Below are positions 53,623-63,332 of a DNA stretch of 64,000 bases, piece by piece. A model generated the notes under the pieces. The model was not told the origin of the DNA and searched no databases. It saw only the letters and a list, made by a program, of their open reading frames with translations. How positions within the stretch are numbered: the first letter of the stretch is position 1; every line of letters starts with the position of its first letter. This stretch comes from Caulobacter sp. FWC2 (GTDB taxonomy: Bacteria; Pseudomonadota; Alphaproteobacteria; Caulobacterales; Caulobacteraceae), in the NCBI RefSeq assembly GCF_002742625.1, contig NZ_PEBF01000001.1, positions 4,278,001 through 4,342,000 of the forward strand, given 5' to 3'. The translations under genes and the position numbers were made by a program.

Positions 53623-53850
53623 TCAGGCCGCAGCATTGGCCATCTTGCGCAGGCGGCGCGCCAGGTCCTCGGGCCGGTCGGCGATCTGATCGAACAGCGC
53701 CTGCACCTCGGCCTCGCCAAAACCCGCCGCGCGCAAGGTGCGCCAAGCCCCCGCCAGCACGGCCTCGGCGATGTCCAGCCGGTCGTCGGTCAGGCGCAGA
53801 CCGGCGCCGAACGGGCTCTGGAAGACGGAAGTCTGATCGGCGAACGACAT
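53623..53850 (-). CDS. Small hypothetical protein, short acidic-helical
   Basis: The 75-residue protein begins MSFADQTSVFQSPFGAGLRL and then has two or three helices (DIAEAVLAGAWRTLRAAGFG, VQALFDQIADRPEDLARRLR). A perfect AGGAGG lies before the ATG, so expression is likely. I do not recognise a family and see no signal or membrane segment. Confidence 0.7.
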   Translation of the reverse strand: MSFADQTSVFQSPFGAGLRLTDDRLDIAEAVLAGAWRTLRAAGFGEAEVQALFDQIADRPEDLARRLRKMANAAA

Positions 53851-53980
53851 GGGCGACCCTCCTGCGGCGTGCAGTAATGTTCCTTTTTTGTTCCCATTAT
53901 TCGCCGGAGTCGAGTCCTCCAATCCCCAAAACGAAAAAGCCTCGAAGCGGGGAGCCTCGGGCCATCTCCAGATAAGAAAA

Positions 53981-54008
53981 AGCCCCGAGGCGGGGGGGCC
54001 TCGGGGCT
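53981..54008 (-). terminator. Rho-independent terminator (minus strand)
   Basis: AGCCCCGAGGC and GCCTCGGGGCT form an 11-bp stem with a six-G loop; the minus strand continues TTTTTCTTATC. It lies 70 bp beyond the stop of the minus-strand secreted protein at 54079 and would end its transcript. Confidence 0.88.
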
Positions 54009-54078
54009 GGTCGGCGTGTCGGGGCGGACAGCGCCTATCGGATCGCCGGCTCACAACGGCGATCCAATTTCGGGACGT

Positions 54079-54465
54079 TTAGCGGCAGACGGTCCGCTCG
54101 TAGTAGGCGCCGTTCCAGCGGTCGTACTCGCGGGTCGTCCAGCAATCGCGACCACCGCCGCCGTAATACGGCCGGGGGGCGTAGCCGTAGCCATAACGCG
54201 GCGGGGGCGGCGGCGGGGCGTAGTAGCCCTGGTCGTAGTAGCCGCGGTCATAGCGATCATTGCGGTTGCCGTCGGAGATCGCCGCGCCGACCGCCAGGCC
54301 GACGATGCCGGCGGCGACGGCCACGGCGGCCGTGTCGTTGCCGCGGTGGCCGCGATAGTGGCCGTAGCGCGGGTCGGCCGAGGCCGTCGTCGCGGCGGCG
54401 ACCAGAGAGAGCGCGGCGAGGCCGGCGGCGACCCGACCGACCGTGGTGATGATCTTGTTGGCCAT
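54079..54465 (-). CDS. Secreted Gly/Tyr-rich protein with glycine-zipper segment
   Basis: The 128-residue product has a signal peptide (MANKIITTVGRVAAGLAALS, cleavage after ASA). The mature part contains the glycine-zipper-like helix VAVAAGIVGLAVGAAISDG and a low-complexity Tyr, Gly, Pro and Arg-rich tail (YDRGYYDQGYYAPPPPPP). It ends in a Cys-containing motif, CWTTREYDRWNGAYYERTVC. Such small YMGG-type proteins are common in alphaproteobacterial envelopes and have unknown roles. AAAGGAGG precedes the ATG, and a strong terminator follows the stop. Confidence 0.78.
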   Translation of the reverse strand: MANKIITTVGRVAAGLAALSLVAAATTASADPRYGHYRGHRGNDTAAVAVAAGIVGLAVGAAISDGNRNDRYDRGYYDQGYYAPPPPPPRYGYGYAPRPYYGGGGRDCWTTREYDRWNGAYYERTVCR

Positions 54466-54657
54466 GGTGGCCTCCTTTGGGTCTTTCGCTTCCCGGCGGC
54501 GCGGCGCGTCGTCTCAAGCGTCACGTGGACGATCGGACTTCGCGCCTGAACGGCGCCTGAACGGATTATTTCAACGGTCGTCGGAACCGGTTTGTTCACC
54601 TTTTTCCGGGAGTGTGGCGATCAACAGCTTCTCGCGACCTCCACGGAGACCGCCGCA

Positions 54658-55143
54658 ATGACCGTCCAAGTGAACGACACCTTGTCCTACGCCCGGGGTC
54701 AGGCCCTGCAGGTCCTCTCGTTCGAGGTCGGGGCCCAGACCTATTGCGTCCCCGTCAGCGCGGTGCGCGAGATCCGTGGCGTCACGCCGCCGACCCCGCT
54801 GCCGGAGGCTCCGCCCTATGTGCGCGGCGTCATCAACCTGCGTGGCCAGGTCATGCCGGTCATCGACCTGTCGTGGCGCCTGGGCAAGGGCGCGGCCCAG
54901 GACGGCTCGCGCCAGGTGATCATCGTGGTCGAGAACCATGACGACGTCGCCGGCCTGCTGGTCGACGCCGTCTGCGACAGCTTCACCGTCGAAGCCGAGC
55001 ACATCAATGCGCCGCCGTCCCTGGGCGACGGCGAGGACTCCCCGCTGGTCGCGGCCGTGATCACCAGCGGCGAGGGCGACATGACCGTCCTGCTGGCCGT
55101 CAGCCGCATCCTGCCGGAACGCCAGATCGCCCTGGCGGCTTAG
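54658..55143 (+). CDS. cheW: CheW chemotaxis adaptor
   Basis: The 161-residue protein has the CheW SH3-like fold with LQVLSFEVGAQTYCVPVSAV, REIRGVTPPTPLPEAPPYVR and GVINLRGQVMPVIDLSWRLG. CheW bridges chemoreceptors to the CheA kinase. Single cheW genes away from a che cluster are common in Caulobacter relatives, and the soluble receptor at 14123 is another orphan chemotaxis gene here. The start at 54658 matches the family; GGAG lies upstream. Confidence 0.93.
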   Translation: MTVQVNDTLSYARGQALQVLSFEVGAQTYCVPVSAVREIRGVTPPTPLPEAPPYVRGVINLRGQVMPVIDLSWRLGKGAAQDGSRQVIIVVENHDDVAGLLVDAVCDSFTVEAEHINAPPSLGDGEDSPLVAAVITSGEGDMTVLLAVSRILPERQIALAA

Positions 55144-55245
55144 GCTCACGGCCAGCCCACCTGCACGATAAGCGCCCCAGATCGAGGGGCAGGCGCCGCT
55201 CATCGCTGCGTTTGACGAGGCGGTCTCCAGAAAGGGACAACACCG

Positions 55246-55542
55246 ATGTCGAACCCCGTGAAGATCGTGGCCATCCTGACCGCTCGCGCGGGAAAGGCCG
55301 AGGCCTTGCGGGCGCTGCTCGCCGGCATGGTCGCCCCCAGCCGCGCCGAGCCCGGGAACCTGCGCTGGGACATCTGGCAGGACCAGGCGGATGCCGCCCG
55401 CTTCGTGCTGGACGAGCTGTATGTCGACAACGCCGCCGTGGCCGCCCACCGCCAGACGCCTCACTTCCAGGACTATTTCGCGCGCATCAACGACCTGGCC
55501 GAACGCACCGCCCTGGTCGCCGATCCTGTCGAGGTCGCCTGA
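55246..55542 (+). CDS. Antibiotic biosynthesis monooxygenase (ABM) domain protein
   Basis: The 98-residue protein has the ABM dimeric alpha/beta barrel: VKIVAILTARAGKAEALRAL, EPGNLRWDIWQDQADAARFV, and the helix HRQTPHFQDYFARINDL. Proteins of this fold are often quinol monooxygenases such as YgiN, or ligand-binding subunits. No catalytic residue decides the role. It lies between cheW and the alcohol dehydrogenase on the same strand. Confidence 0.88.
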   Translation: MSNPVKIVAILTARAGKAEALRALLAGMVAPSRAEPGNLRWDIWQDQADAARFVLDELYVDNAAVAAHRQTPHFQDYFARINDLAERTALVADPVEVA

Positions 55543-55629
55543 CCCGCGCGCCAAACATTTGTTCGAATAACCTCTTTCGCTGCCCCCTCGCCGAACGCTA
55601 GTCTCCCCAAAAGTCAAAGGGAGACACGC

Positions 55630-56733
55630 ATGAAGGCCGCTGTTCTGCGCGAGGTGGGCAAGCCCCTCGAGATCGAGACCGTGGCCATCGGCAAGCCGGG
55701 CCCGCGCGAGGTGCTGATCCGCACCAAGGCCGCCGGCGTCTGCCACTCCGACCTGCACTTCATCGAGGGCTCCTACAGCCACCCCCTGCCCGCCGTGCTG
55801 GGCCACGAGAGCGCCGGGATCGTCGAGGCGGTCGGCAGCGAGGTGCGGACGGTCAAGGTCGGCGACCACGTCATCACCTGCCTCAACCCCTATTGCGGCC
55901 ACTGCGAGGTCTGCCTGACCGGCCACATGAACCTGTGCATCAGCCCGGAGACCAAGCGCCCCAAGGACGCCGAGCCCCGCCTGTTCAAGGAGGACCTTGG
56001 GGGCGGCGCCAACGGCAAGATGGCCCAGTTCCTGAACCTGTCGTCCTTCGCCGAGATGATGCTGGTCCACGAGCACGCGTGCGTCGCCATCCGCAAGGAC
56101 ATGCCGTTCGACCGCGCCGCCCTGATCGGCTGCTCGGTGATGACCGGGGTCGGGGCGGTGATGCACACCTCCAACGTCCGCCCGGGCGAGACCGTGGCCG
56201 TGATCGGCTGCGGCGGCGTGGGCCTGGCCACCATCAACGGCGCGGCCATCGCCGGCGCGGGCCGGATCATCGCCATCGACCGCGTCGCCTCGAAACTTGA
56301 GCTGGCCAAGACCTTCGGCGCCACCGACGTGATCGACGGCTCGGCCGTCGACGACATCGCCAAGGCCGTGGTCGAGCTGACCGGCGGCGGCGTCCACCAC
56401 AGCTTCGAGGCCATCGGCCTGAAGGCCACGGCGGAAGCGTCGTTCAAGATGCTGCGCCGGGGCGGCACGGCCAATGTGATCGGCATGATCCCGGTGGGGA
56501 CCAAGATCGAGCTGCACGGCGTCGACTTCCTGGGCGAGCGCCGGATCCAGGGCAGCTATATGGGCTCCAACCGCTTCCCGGTCGACATGCCGCGCCTGGT
56601 GGACTTCTACATGCAGGGCCGCCTGAAGCTGGACGAGCTGATCTCGCGCCGGATCAAGCTGGAGGACGTCAACAGCGCCTTCGACGAGCTGAAGCGCGGG
56701 GAACTGGCCCGGTCGGTGATCGTGTTTGAGTGA
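55630..56733 (+). CDS. Zn-dependent alcohol dehydrogenase (medium chain)
   Basis: The 367-residue protein has the catalytic zinc residues Cys38, His59 and Glu60, and the structural zinc cysteines 89, 92, 95 and 103 in YCGHCEVCLTGHMNLC. A Rossmann GCGGVG motif lies near residue 200. It resembles the class III / aryl-alcohol type with an extended insert, oxidising alcohols or hydroxymethyl-thiols with NAD. GGGAGACACGC precedes the ATG. A terminator-like hairpin follows its stop. Confidence 0.93.
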   Translation: MKAAVLREVGKPLEIETVAIGKPGPREVLIRTKAAGVCHSDLHFIEGSYSHPLPAVLGHESAGIVEAVGSEVRTVKVGDHVITCLNPYCGHCEVCLTGHMNLCISPETKRPKDAEPRLFKEDLGGGANGKMAQFLNLSSFAEMMLVHEHACVAIRKDMPFDRAALIGCSVMTGVGAVMHTSNVRPGETVAVIGCGGVGLATINGAAIAGAGRIIAIDRVASKLELAKTFGATDVIDGSAVDDIAKAVVELTGGGVHHSFEAIGLKATAEASFKMLRRGGTANVIGMIPVGTKIELHGVDFLGERRIQGSYMGSNRFPVDMPRLVDFYMQGRLKLDELISRRIKLEDVNSAFDELKRGELARSVIVFE

Positions 56734-56763
56734 GGGGACCTCCCTTTTCATCATTTTAAACCA

Positions 56764-56806
56764 CCGTCATTCCCGCCCTTGTGGCGGGAATGACGGGTGT
56801 TTTTTT
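56764..56806 (+). terminator. Rho-independent terminator, family B-like
   Basis: CCGTCATTCCCGCC-CTTGT-GGCGGGAATGACGG forms a perfect 14-bp stem followed by GTG and seven T bases. It sits 30 bp after the alcohol dehydrogenase stop. Its CCGTCAT-CCCGC start and CTTGT loop look like one arm of repeat B1, suggesting that family B repeats and this terminator share an origin. Confidence 0.88.
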
Positions 56807-56931
56807 GGGAACTCAGCCCGGGTCACCGTCCGGACCCCACGCGCCCGCCCCCGCATCTGGTCTAGTCCAATTGTCATACGGCTGACGAAGAAGCCGTGCT
56901 AACTCCGGCGAACCATCCTCCGGAGCCCGCC

Positions 56932-58986
56932 ATGCCCCAGCTCGACCGCCGTAGTCTGCTCGCCGCGATCGGCGCCATGACCCTGCCGCCGGCCCTGGCC
57001 CGCGCGGCGGCGATCGACGCCGATGTGCGCACCGGTACGATCAAGGACGTCGAGCACGTGGTGATCCTGATGCAGGAGAACCGCGGCTTCGACCACTATT
57101 TCGGGACCATGGCCGGGGTGCGCGGCTTCGGCGACCGCTTCCCGGTTCCGGTGCGCGACACCGCCAAACGCAAGGATGGTTCGGTCTTCGTCCAGAGCTA
57201 TGGCGAGCAGCTGCTGGCGCCCTTCCCGCTGGAAACCACCAAGACCTTCGCCCACATGCGGGTCGAGAGCACGCCGCACAGCTGGACCAACGCCCAGGAC
57301 GCCTGGGACCAGGGCCGCATGGACCGCTGGCCGGACCACAAGCACCCCTGGTCGATGGGCTATTTCGAGCGCGCCGACATCCCGTTCCAGTTCGCCCTGG
57401 CCGAGACCTTCACCCTCTGCGACGCCTATCACTGCGCGACCCAGACCGGCACCAACACCAACCGCCTGTTCCTGTGGACCGGGACCAACGATCCCTCCGG
57501 CACGCAAGGCGGCCCGTCGATCTCGAACTCGCACGACGACTTCGCCGAAAAGGGCGGGGCGGCGGAATCCTACACCTGGACCACCTATCCCGAACGGCTG
57601 CTGAAGGCGGGCGTCTCCTGGCGGATCTACCAGGACATGGCCGACAACTTCACCGACAACCCGCTGGCCGGCTTCAAGGCCTATCGCGACGCCCACAAGG
57701 ACGTTCCGGGTTCGGACAAGCGCCTAAAGGACCTGGCCCTCTCCACCTGGCATCTGGACAAGCTGCGCGAGGACGTCGTCGCCGGCCGCCTGCCCCAGGT
57801 GTCGTGGATCATCGCCCCGGCCGCCGACAGTGAGCACCCGGCCCCGTCCAGCCCGGCCCAGGGCGCCGACTACACCGCCCGGGTCATCGACGCCCTGACC
57901 GCCGATCCCAAGGTCTGGGCGCGGACGGTGCTGATCGTCAACTTCGACGAGAACGACGGCTTCTTCGACCACATGCCGCCGCCGTCGCCGCCGTCCAAGG
58001 ACGCGGACGGCAAGCTGATCGGCGGCTCGACCGTGGACCTGACCGGCATGCACCACACGGTGCGCAACCCGACCGAGGCCAAGTCCGAGCGCGACGACCT
58101 GATGAACCGCCCCTATGGCCTGGGCCCGCGCGTGCCCCTCTACGCCATCTCGCCGTGGAGCCGGGGCGGCTGGGTCGACAGCCAGGTCTTCGACCACACC
58201 TCGGTGATCCGCTTCCTGGAGACGCGCTTCGGGGTGATGGAGCCCAATATCGCGCCCTGGCGGCGGGCGGTGTGCGGCGACCTGACCTCGTGCTTCGACT
58301 TCAAGACCCCGAACCACAAGCCGTTCGCCCCGCTGCCGCCGACCGCCGAAACAGCGGCCCGCGCGGCCAAGCTGAAGGAGATCAAGCCGCCGACGCCGAC
58401 GACCGTGGTCGCGCCGGTCCAGGCCAAGGGGACCCGTCCCTCGCGCGCCCTGCCCTACGCCCTGGCCGTGGATGGTCGGGTGAAGGACGGGGCCATGACC
58501 CTGAGCCTGACCAATTTGGGCGCGCAGGCGGCGGTGCTGCACGTCTATGACCGCCTGCGACTGGACGCGGTTCCGCGCCGCTACACGATCGGTCCGAAGG
58601 CCTCGCTGGCGGACACCTGGCCGGCCGGTCCCCATGATCTGTGGGTGCTGGGTCCGAACGGCTTCCACCAGCGCTTCACCGGCGCCGCGACGGGGGTCGA
58701 GGTCACCGCGCGGGCCAGCGGCGGCGCGATGCGGCTGACCCTGACCAACACCGGCCCCGAACCGCGCATCGTCTCGGTCGAAGGCGGCGCCGAGCCGTGG
58801 CGCGTCAGCCTGGCGGCCGGCGCGACCCAGGCCAAGACCTTCGCCACCAAGCAGGGCTGGTACGACCTGACCGTCCGCGACGCCGCCGATCCGACGTGGC
58901 TGCGGCGGCAGGCGGGACGGATCGAGACCGGCAAGGATTCGATCAGCGATCCGCTGATGGGCGGCGCGGCGCGGCTTTCCGCATAA
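56932..58986 (+). CDS. Phospholipase C of the phosphocholine-specific (PlcH/PlcN) family, Tat-exported
   Basis: The 684-residue protein has a twin-arginine signal (DRRSLLAAIG) and the phosphoesterase family core: HVVILMQENRGFDHYFGTM, MGYFERADIPFQFALAETF, TLCDAYHCATQTGTNTNRLF, and VNFDENDGFFDH. The C-terminal region has two domains of the DUF756 type (about 500-580 and 590-675). It should hydrolyse phosphatidylcholine or sphingomyelin-type lipids outside the cytoplasm. GGAG lies before the ATG at 56932. Its stop is followed by the B3 repeat. Confidence 0.93.
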   Translation: MPQLDRRSLLAAIGAMTLPPALARAAAIDADVRTGTIKDVEHVVILMQENRGFDHYFGTMAGVRGFGDRFPVPVRDTAKRKDGSVFVQSYGEQLLAPFPLETTKTFAHMRVESTPHSWTNAQDAWDQGRMDRWPDHKHPWSMGYFERADIPFQFALAETFTLCDAYHCATQTGTNTNRLFLWTGTNDPSGTQGGPSISNSHDDFAEKGGAAESYTWTTYPERLLKAGVSWRIYQDMADNFTDNPLAGFKAYRDAHKDVPGSDKRLKDLALSTWHLDKLREDVVAGRLPQVSWIIAPAADSEHPAPSSPAQGADYTARVIDALTADPKVWARTVLIVNFDENDGFFDHMPPPSPPSKDADGKLIGGSTVDLTGMHHTVRNPTEAKSERDDLMNRPYGLGPRVPLYAISPWSRGGWVDSQVFDHTSVIRFLETRFGVMEPNIAPWRRAVCGDLTSCFDFKTPNHKPFAPLPPTAETAARAAKLKEIKPPTPTTVVAPVQAKGTRPSRALPYALAVDGRVKDGAMTLSLTNLGAQAAVLHVYDRLRLDAVPRRYTIGPKASLADTWPAGPHDLWVLGPNGFHQRFTGAATGVEVTARASGGAMRLTLTNTGPEPRIVSVEGGAEPWRVSLAAGATQAKTFATKQGWYDLTVRDAADPTWLRRQAGRIETGKDSISDPLMGGAARLSA

Positions 58987-58991
58987 CCATC

Positions 58992-59098
58992 CTTGTCATC
59001 CCGGAAAGCCCGCAGGGCTTGTCCGGGACCCAGGGGCAACTGCAATGCGCCGGCCCCTGGGTCCCGGCTCTCCGCTTCGCTACGGCCGGGATGACAAG
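58992..59098. repeat. Family B palindromic element, copy B3 (nested arms)
   Basis: The outer arms CTTGTCATCCCGG (58992-59004) and CCGGGATGACAAG (59086-59098) pair perfectly over 13 bp. The inner arms CCGGGACCCAGGGG (59023-59036) and CCCCTGGGTCCCGG (59054-59067) pair over 14 bp. Side hairpins, for example AAGCCC-GC-AGGGCTT, lie between them, giving a branched structure. The TCATCCC and GGGACCCA blocks are those of B1 and B2. Confidence 0.9.
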
Positions 59099-59158
59099 CT
59101 GGGTTGGGTTACGCTGATATCGCAAGCTAGGGTGCCGGCGAGCCTCAAGGATTCGCCC

Positions 59159-60451
59159 ATGACCCTCCGCCCCTCCTTCATCGCGCTGTCGCTGGCCCTC
59201 ATCGCCACGCCGACGCTCGCCGCGCCAAAGGCCGACCCGACCAAGGCCGTCGCCAAGATGGTCGCGTCGCCCGCCTTCAAGACGGCGGCCGCCAAGCTCG
59301 ACGCCGACTTCGACCGCACGGTCGCCGACATCGTCACCTTGACGCAGATCCCGGCCCCGCCGTTCAAGGAAGAGGCCCGCGCCAAGGCCTATCTCGAGAT
59401 GCTCAAGGCCCACGGCCTGACGAACGTCGAGATGGACGCCGAGGGCAATGTCATGGGCGTGCGCCCGGGCACGGTGACCAAGGGCAAGGGTCCGTTCGTG
59501 GTCCTGGCCGCCCACCTCGACACCGTCTTTCCCGAAGGCACGGACGTGAAGGTCAGGCGCGAGGGGACCAAGCTGATGGCCCCCGGCATCGGCGACGACA
59601 CCCGCTCGCTGGCCACCCTGCTGGCCTATATGCGCGCCCTGGACGCGGCCAAGATCTCGACCAAGGCCGACATCCTGTTCGTCGGCAATGTCGGCGAGGA
59701 AGGCCCCGGCGACCTGCGCGGCACGCGGTTCCTGTTCAACAAGGGTCCGTACAAGGGCCGGATCAGCGCCTTCTTCTCGATGGACGGCTCGGACCCGTCG
59801 CGGATCGTCGATCGCGGCGTCGGCTCCAAGCGCTATCGCGTGACCTTCAAGGGTCCGGGCGGCCACAGCTACGGCGCGTTCGGCCTCGTGAACCCGATGA
59901 CGGCGATGAGCCAGGCCGTGGTCGACCTCTACGCCGTGCAGGCGCCCAAGGAGCCCAAGGTCACCTATTCGGCCAGCGTCACGGGCGGCGGCACCTCGGT
60001 CAATTCGATCCCCAACAGCGTGTTCATGGAGTTCGACATGCGCTCGGAAAGCGCCGCCGAACTGGCCAAGCTGGACCAGACCTTCATCGGCATCCTGGAC
60101 AAAGCCGTCGCGGGCGAGAACGCCGCCCGCTCCACAGGGGCCGGCAAGATCAGCTACGACGCCAAGGTGATTGGCGAGCGCCCGGCGGGGACGACGCCCC
60201 AGACCTCCGACATCGTGGTGCTGACCGCCGCCGCGATCTCGGCCCTGGGCATGAAGCCCGAGCACCAGGACAGCTCGACCGACAGCAACGTACCGATGAG
60301 CTTAGGGATTCCCGCCGTCACCATCGGCTCGGGCGGCAAGGCGGGTCGCGCCCATGCGCTGGACGAATGGATCGACGTCGAGAAGGCGCCGAGCGTGCAA
60401 GGGATGCAGGTGGGCCTGGCCGCGCTACTGGCCGTGGCGGGGGTGAATTAG
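59159..60451 (+). CDS. Secreted M20/M25/M40 family metallopeptidase
   Basis: The 430-residue protein has a signal peptide (MTLRPSFIALSLALIATPTL) and an M20 dipeptidase-like fold: VVLAAHLDTVFPEGTD with a zinc-binding His and Asp, GIGDDTRSLATLLAYM, NVGEEGPGDLRGTRFL with the catalytic Glu pair, and a dimerisation insert. The zinc His near the end is in RAHALDEWIDVEKAP. It probably cleaves small peptides or amides in the periplasm. AAGGA lies before the ATG at 59159; the earlier in-frame start would run into repeat B3. Confidence 0.92.
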   Translation: MTLRPSFIALSLALIATPTLAAPKADPTKAVAKMVASPAFKTAAAKLDADFDRTVADIVTLTQIPAPPFKEEARAKAYLEMLKAHGLTNVEMDAEGNVMGVRPGTVTKGKGPFVVLAAHLDTVFPEGTDVKVRREGTKLMAPGIGDDTRSLATLLAYMRALDAAKISTKADILFVGNVGEEGPGDLRGTRFLFNKGPYKGRISAFFSMDGSDPSRIVDRGVGSKRYRVTFKGPGGHSYGAFGLVNPMTAMSQAVVDLYAVQAPKEPKVTYSASVTGGGTSVNSIPNSVFMEFDMRSESAAELAKLDQTFIGILDKAVAGENAARSTGAGKISYDAKVIGERPAGTTPQTSDIVVLTAAAISALGMKPEHQDSSTDSNVPMSLGIPAVTIGSGGKAGRAHALDEWIDVEKAPSVQGMQVGLAALLAVAGVN

Positions 60452-60457
60452 CCCGCT

Positions 60458-60577
60458 AGATCCTCCCCCGCGTCGCGGGGGAGGTGGCCCAGAGGGCCGG
60501 AGGGGGCGAGCCGTGCCTACGCGGTGAAGGCCCCCTCAGTCGCTCCGCGACAGCTCCCCCGCATCGCGGGGGAGCAT
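60458..60577 (-). repeat. Family A palindromic repeat, copy A4 (overlaps the end of the EamA gene)
   Basis: It is nearly the reverse complement of A1 over about 120 bp. The 14-codon frame runs 60577 to 60536 and reads MLPRDAGELSRSD plus stop, exactly in frame with the EamA transporter gene, which ends at that stop. The transporter's last residues therefore come from the repeat. Confidence 0.9.
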
Positions 60578-61507
60578 CTTCTTCCGCGTCACCAGCCAGA
60601 TCCCGCCGCACACCAGCGCCAGCGCCGCTGCGTTCTTCCAGGCCAGCACCGGCTCGTGCAGGAACAGCCCCGACAGCAGCACGCCGAACACCGGGATCAG
60701 GAAGCTGAACACCGCCAGCATCCCGACCGGGTTGTGCTTCATCAGCAGGCTCCACAGCGCGAAGGCCGCAGCCGACAGCCCGGCCATATAGGCCAGCAGC
60801 GCCAGTGACCGGACATCGAAGCCGGAGAGGTGGCCGCCCCCGATCTCGCCGATCGCCAGCAGTCCCGCGCCGCCGATGGCCAGCTGCCAGCCGGTCATCA
60901 CCATCGGGTCCAGCTTCTGCGAGAGGGTCTTGCCCCAGATCGAGGCCGCCGCCAGCACGAAGGCGGCGATGACCACGAAGCCCTCGCCCAGCAGGGTGAA
61001 CTCGAAGTCCAGGCCCTTGACGCCCTTTGATCCGCCCAAGTTCACCACCAAGACGCCGGCGAAGCCCAGCAGGCAGCCGGCGGCCTTGCGGACGGTGAGG
61101 CGGTCGTTGGCATAGAGGAGGTGCGCCAGGATCACGCTGAAGAACGCGCCCGTGCCGTTCATGATCGACGACTTCACGCCGCTGGCATGCGCCAGGCCCA
61201 CATAGAAGAACACGTACTGCAGCGTGGTCTGGACGAAGCCCAGACCCACCACCGAGGCGATCCGTTCGCGCGGCAAGGCGATCGAGCGCCGGCCCAGCAC
61301 GGCCAAGACCAGAAGGATCAGACCCGCCCCCAGGAAGCGCCAGCCAGCGAACAGCATCTGCGTGGCCATGTCGGTCTTGGCCACATGCAGCAGGGCGTAA
61401 CCCGCCTTCACCGCCGGAAAGGCGCTGCCCCAGAGCAGACAGCACAACACGGCGATCCCGACGACGAAGCGGCGGTCTTTGAAGAGGTCAACGCGGGAAG
61501 GGGTCAA
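60536..61507 (-). CDS. EamA/DMT family transporter with repeat-derived C-terminus
   Basis: The 323-residue protein has about ten membrane helices and two EamA domains (FVVGIAVLCCLLWGSAFPAV and, in the second half, LLGEGFVVIAAFVLAAASIW). DMT transporters export metabolites and drugs; the substrate is unknown. The last 13 residues, MLPRDAGELSRSD, are encoded by repeat A4, so the natural stop was probably displaced by the repeat. The start is TTG at 61505-61507 with a weak ribosome binding site. It is convergent with the M20 peptidase. Confidence 0.82.
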   Translation of the reverse strand: MTPSRVDLFKDRRFVVGIAVLCCLLWGSAFPAVKAGYALLHVAKTDMATQMLFAGWRFLGAGLILLVLAVLGRRSIALPRERIASVVGLGFVQTTLQYVFFYVGLAHASGVKSSIMNGTGAFFSVILAHLLYANDRLTVRKAAGCLLGFAGVLVVNLGGSKGVKGLDFEFTLLGEGFVVIAAFVLAAASIWGKTLSQKLDPMVMTGWQLAIGGAGLLAIGEIGGGHLSGFDVRSLALLAYMAGLSAAAFALWSLLMKHNPVGMLAVFSFLIPVFGVLLSGLFLHEPVLAWKNAAALALVCGGIWLVTRKKMLPRDAGELSRSD

Positions 61508-61772
61508 GACAGGCTCGCTGCAGGCAAGCGGTGCTTCTAGGCCCTGGGGCGCCTGGCTTCAATCTCGGCAAATGTGCAAATAGTCACTGAGAGACGACGA
61601 AATAACCTCGTTCTTTAGACCGTCGCGTTGACTGATACGGGTGACCTATCGACGCATTAGACAAGTCTTTCCGAAAACCCCTCAAGGTTGTTCACATCTA
61701 TCAATCGTCACTGATATCGATGTTTTACATCGGCGCTTCGGCGTTCCGGCGTCAGTAAGGATTTCGGTCGCC

Positions 61773-63328
<1,556 letters not shown>

Positions 63329-63332
<4 letters not shown>

